The position numbers and the translations under genes are program-made. Shown in pieces: positions 61,830 to 64,000 of a stretch of 64,000 bases of DNA (its first letter is position 1; the number at the start of each line of letters is the position of its first letter). The notes beneath the pieces are model-generated. The model made no database searches and was not told where the DNA came from. It worked only from the letters and a program-made list of their open reading frames with translations. Origin of the DNA: Butyrivibrio sp. INlla21. GTDB lineage: Bacteria > Bacillota > Clostridia > Lachnospirales > Lachnospiraceae. The stretch covers positions 1 through 64,000 of the forward strand of contig NZ_FPCC01000010.1 of the NCBI RefSeq assembly GCF_900116875.1, read 5' to 3'.

Positions 61830-62918
61830 TCAGCGTCTGTTTTCCAGATATTTCATATATCCGAGTACCATAAGCGCAATCTTAAAGGTAAGCGCATCCT
61901 CGAACTTTCTTACATCAAGCCCCGAACTCTTTTCAAGTTTTTCAATCCTATACACAAGAGTATTTCTGTGAACAAAGAGCTGTCTTGAAGTCTCTGACAC
62001 ATTCAGATTATTATCAAAGAATTTGTTTATTGTACCAAGCGTCTCATCGTCAAGATCGTCATAGATATTCTTATCTCCGAAAATCTCATCGATGAATATC
62101 TTGCAAAGGCTCTCGGGAAGCTGGTAAATAAGTCTTCCTATTCCAAGCGTATTATACGCATTTACTCTGTTCTCGGCGTAGAAAATTTTTCCGACTTCGA
62201 GTGCCATCTTAGCTTCTTTATAAGATTTACTAAGGTCTTTTATTTCTTTTACGATGGTTCCGTAAGCAACCCTTACGTTCAGCATCGCCTCGGTATTCAT
62301 CATGTCAACGATCGTCGTTGCCACTTCATTTATGTCATCATAGTCCTGCCCTTCTGAAAGTGCCTTGACCAGGATAACGCTGTTCTCATCCACTGCGGTA
62401 ACATAGTCTCCCGAATGCGGAGCATACATGCTGGAGAGAAGCTCCTGCATATTGCTGTCCTGAACCCTTTTAGTTTCAACAAGTATTATTACCCTCGGGA
62501 CAGATACTTCTATCTTGAGTTTCTTGGCTCTGTTATACACATCTATAAGAAGCATATTATCAAGCAAGAGATTCTGGAAAAAATTGTTCCTGTCATATCT
62601 CTCTTTATATGCAAGAACAAGCGCCTGAAGCTGGCTTACCGCAATCTTTCCAACCATGTATGCGTGCTCACTGTCACCAATGGCAAGCAAAATATAGAGC
62701 GGATCTCCGTCATCCAGAATCTTGAATAGATGAATATCTCCGATTACCTGTGAATCCACGGGAGAGTTGGCAAAGCTTGTTATTATGGACGCATCCAAAA
62801 ACTCTTTATCACCTGTTGATGCAACCGTTGTTCCTCCAAGATCAAGAACGCAAAGGTCGACTTTGGTGATAGCGCTTAATTCTTCTATGCTCCCTTTAAT
62901 TGTCTGAGATGTGATCAT
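61830..62918 (-). CDS. PucR/CdaR-type transcriptional regulator
   Basis: A 362-residue regulator. The C-terminal helix-turn-helix (ETSRQLFVHRNTLVYRIEKL, about 308-327) is that of the PucR/CdaR family. The middle is a GGDEF-like degenerate domain (about 155-270) common in that family, and the N-terminus a sensor (LCVLDLGGTTVAST). Such proteins activate genes for purine, sugar-acid or amino-acid use. Target genes are not evident here. It is convergent with the SRP RNA, with only 10 nt between. Confidence 0.83.
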   Translation of the reverse strand: MITSQTIKGSIEELSAITKVDLCVLDLGGTTVASTGDKEFLDASIITSFANSPVDSQVIGDIHLFKILDDGDPLYILLAIGDSEHAYMVGKIAVSQLQALVLAYKERYDRNNFFQNLLLDNMLLIDVYNRAKKLKIEVSVPRVIILVETKRVQDSNMQELLSSMYAPHSGDYVTAVDENSVILVKALSEGQDYDDINEVATTIVDMMNTEAMLNVRVAYGTIVKEIKDLSKSYKEAKMALEVGKIFYAENRVNAYNTLGIGRLIYQLPESLCKIFIDEIFGDKNIYDDLDDETLGTINKFFDNNLNVSETSRQLFVHRNTLVYRIEKLEKSSGLDVRKFEDALTFKIALMVLGYMKYLENRR

Positions 62919-63011
62919 CTGCCTGCTCCTTCCTAACAGAAAAAACTATATGCATTTTAAGTATAGCACATATTACCGCACAGGCATTACTCCACCTGCA
63001 TTGTGATGAAA

Positions 63012-63030
63012 AAAAGAGCCGCGCAGCTGC
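63012..63030. other. Broken terminator marking an insertion boundary
   Basis: AAAAAAAGAGCCGCGCAGCTGCG is the left arm and loop of what would be a symmetric GAGCCGCGC...GCGCGGCTC terminator. The right arm is missing after GCTGCGC and AT-rich DNA of different character follows. Simplest reading: something inserted or recombined at about 63027. Confidence 0.45.
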
Positions 63031-63057
63031 GCCAATGTCATTTAGTTAAGTCCAATT

Positions 63058-63103
63058 TAAGACCCTTATTGGTTTTAGACGCCAGTAGGGGTCTTTTTTG
63101 TTG
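63058..63103 (+). terminator. Hairpin with T run upstream of the DUF3800 gene
   Basis: AAGACCC-tta-TTGG, loop, CCAG-ta-GGGGTC followed by TTTTTT. It ends about 50 nt before the DUF3800 start with no complete plus-strand gene ahead of it. It may be the end of a lost gene or the shield of a mobile element. Confidence 0.6.
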
Positions 63104-63152
63104 CAAACGAGTGTGCTAAAATTGTAATATTAAATTGTTTAGGAGAAAACTT

Positions 63153-63830
63153 GTGAGCAAACAGACTTATCGTAATGAGCGATGCATCATTTTTGATGAA
63201 TCCGGCAACCTTGGCTCTGCGGGCAGATACTTTGTAATAGCTTGCATTGATACACATTCTTATAAATCTCTCCATAATGTAATGATGAGAAAGCTTGGTA
63301 TCGCACGAACACTGTTTCCTGAGATTATCAATGGTCACGCACATGAAATAAAGGCATCTGATGCATACCCATGTGTTAAGCACCATATTATTGAGTGCAT
63401 TGCTGCTAAAGACATTTCGGTGTCATATATCGTTCTTGATAAAAAATATGCAAAACCAGAATTACTTGCAGATAAGAATATTATGTACAATTATCTATCA
63501 AAAATACTTCTTGCCAAAATGATTGGAAAAGAAGATAGTGGAAAAGTTATCCATATTCTGTGTGATAATCATACCACAAAGATAACTTCATTAAATTCAT
63601 TTGCAGATTATATTAAAATCCATTTTAATTATGAGCAGGATCTAGGAATAGATATTGATGTACAATACCTTGATTCAGATTCTGCGGAGGCATACGTTAT
63701 ACAAGCTGCTGATTATGTGGCAAATGCTGTGTGGACTCGATATGAGTATAGTTATGATACATATGCCGATATATTAAATAAGAAATATCAAATACAAGAA
63801 AGATTTCCGTATAAGATGTTTGGAATATAA
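63153..63830 (+). CDS. DUF3800-domain protein
   Basis: A 225-residue protein of the DUF3800 type. It opens with CIIFDESGNLG (an RNase H-like Asp-Glu strand) and later has VIHILCDNHTTK and QAADYVANAVW, the conserved QxADxxA(N/G) of the family. The fold suggests a nuclease, and DUF3800 genes are frequent in mobile and defence islands. Start is GTG 63153 with AGGAGA 6 nt before it; the TTG 18 nt earlier overlaps that site. Clearly more AT-rich than the housekeeping genes. Activity is unproven. Confidence 0.8.
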   Translation: MSKQTYRNERCIIFDESGNLGSAGRYFVIACIDTHSYKSLHNVMMRKLGIARTLFPEIINGHAHEIKASDAYPCVKHHIIECIAAKDISVSYIVLDKKYAKPELLADKNIMYNYLSKILLAKMIGKEDSGKVIHILCDNHTTKITSLNSFADYIKIHFNYEQDLGIDIDVQYLDSDSAEAYVIQAADYVANAVWTRYEYSYDTYADILNKKYQIQERFPYKMFGI

Positions 63831-64000
63831 GTTTTTAATAATATTTTTATCAAAAATGAGGAAGAATTAGTCGATTTGTTTATTGACTCTTTACCTTGTT
63901 AATGTTAGTCTAATTATAGAAATTGATGGGCATGTAAGCCCATGCTGATGTGTTAAAGTTTAATGACATAAGCTATCCGCTACGGTAGCCGTCAGTATGG
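63831..64000. other. AT-rich intergenic DNA with structured elements at the right edge
   Basis: No gene is visible. TGGGC-ATGTAA-GCCCA (about 63928-63943) is a tight hairpin, and GCTA-T-CCG-CTA-CGG-TAGC (about 63973-63990) a second one. The dense structure suggests the start of a structured RNA or the end of an IS200/IS605-like element continuing outside the window. Confidence 0.4.

Noticed and set aside
1-64000. tRNA genes
   Set aside because: No cloverleaf with GGTTCGAATCC-type T arm was seen on either strand by eye; a tRNAscan run would be the proper test.

Overview
The window reads as chromosome of a low-to-mid-GC anaerobic Firmicute, most likely a motile member of the Lachnospiraceae (Butyrivibrio/Pseudobutyrivibrio-like). 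The basis is a group-B [FeFe]-hydrogenase, two families I associate with Lachnospiraceae (DUF6472, DUF6033), strong AGGAGG-type ribosome binding sites, PyrK/PyrD-type pyrimidine synthesis, a Firmicute SRP RNA beside tadA, and a near-perfect sigma-28 (flagellar-type) promoter. No tRNA or rRNA was seen. Assignments come from reading motifs, not from database searches.

Layout. 1-250: end of an IS1182-like element cut by the window edge. 336-2739: a DUF6033 protein, a NUDIX hydrolase and an OB-fold lipoprotein. 2869-9425: a seven-gene leftward operon with a CUT1 sugar importer (ATPase, two permeases, binding protein), a cupin, DUF6472 and a RACo-like [2Fe-2S]/ASKHA protein. 9575-12674: an SPFH / zinc-ribbon / TPM module. 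12751-16207: two tandem membrane diguanylate cyclases. 16217-19536: a ZnuBC-like metal operon with a strong promoter and a palindromic operator candidate. 19718-22923: SstT, an MFS exporter behind a leader-peptide/attenuator, and a small hydrolase. 22930-29335: a hydrogenase and activase-related pair, then small enzymes, GNATs, an XRE regulator and a DNA glycosylase. 29384-33652: a two-component system divergent from an ABC transporter with a fused LanE/LanG-like permease. 33748-37655: a more AT-rich accessory stretch (ANT(6)-like enzyme, SDR, NUDIX, PD-(D/E)XK-like nuclease, a hairpin/spacer array, a MITE-like element). 37656-62918: mostly housekeeping genes (guaA, NlpC/P60 hydrolase, asnS, trigger-factor lipoprotein, ispE, pyrD/K/C, plsC, ddl, murF, aconitase-like hydratase, tadA, Rrf2 regulator, SRP RNA, PucR-type regulator). 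63030-64000: a second AT-rich block with a DUF3800 gene and structured DNA running off the edge.

The most unusual object is the array at 36872-37246, which lies between a consensus promoter (37373-37401, minus) and the start of the nuclease gene (36841, minus). Fourteen 8-nt boxes (TACACGCG or its inverse) alternate in orientation. Every one of the seven convergent intervals is exactly 21 nt, while the divergent intervals are 15, 16, 16, 37, 16 and 16 nt. The boxes flanking the 16-nt gaps pair with each other. One pair shows two compensatory changes, and six of the seven non-Watson-Crick positions become G-U wobbles only if the RNA is made from the minus strand, the direction of the promoter and nuclease. 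This looks like an RNA of regularly spaced hairpins separated by seven unique 21-nt segments, co-transcribed with a nuclease. I do not recognise it as a described system.
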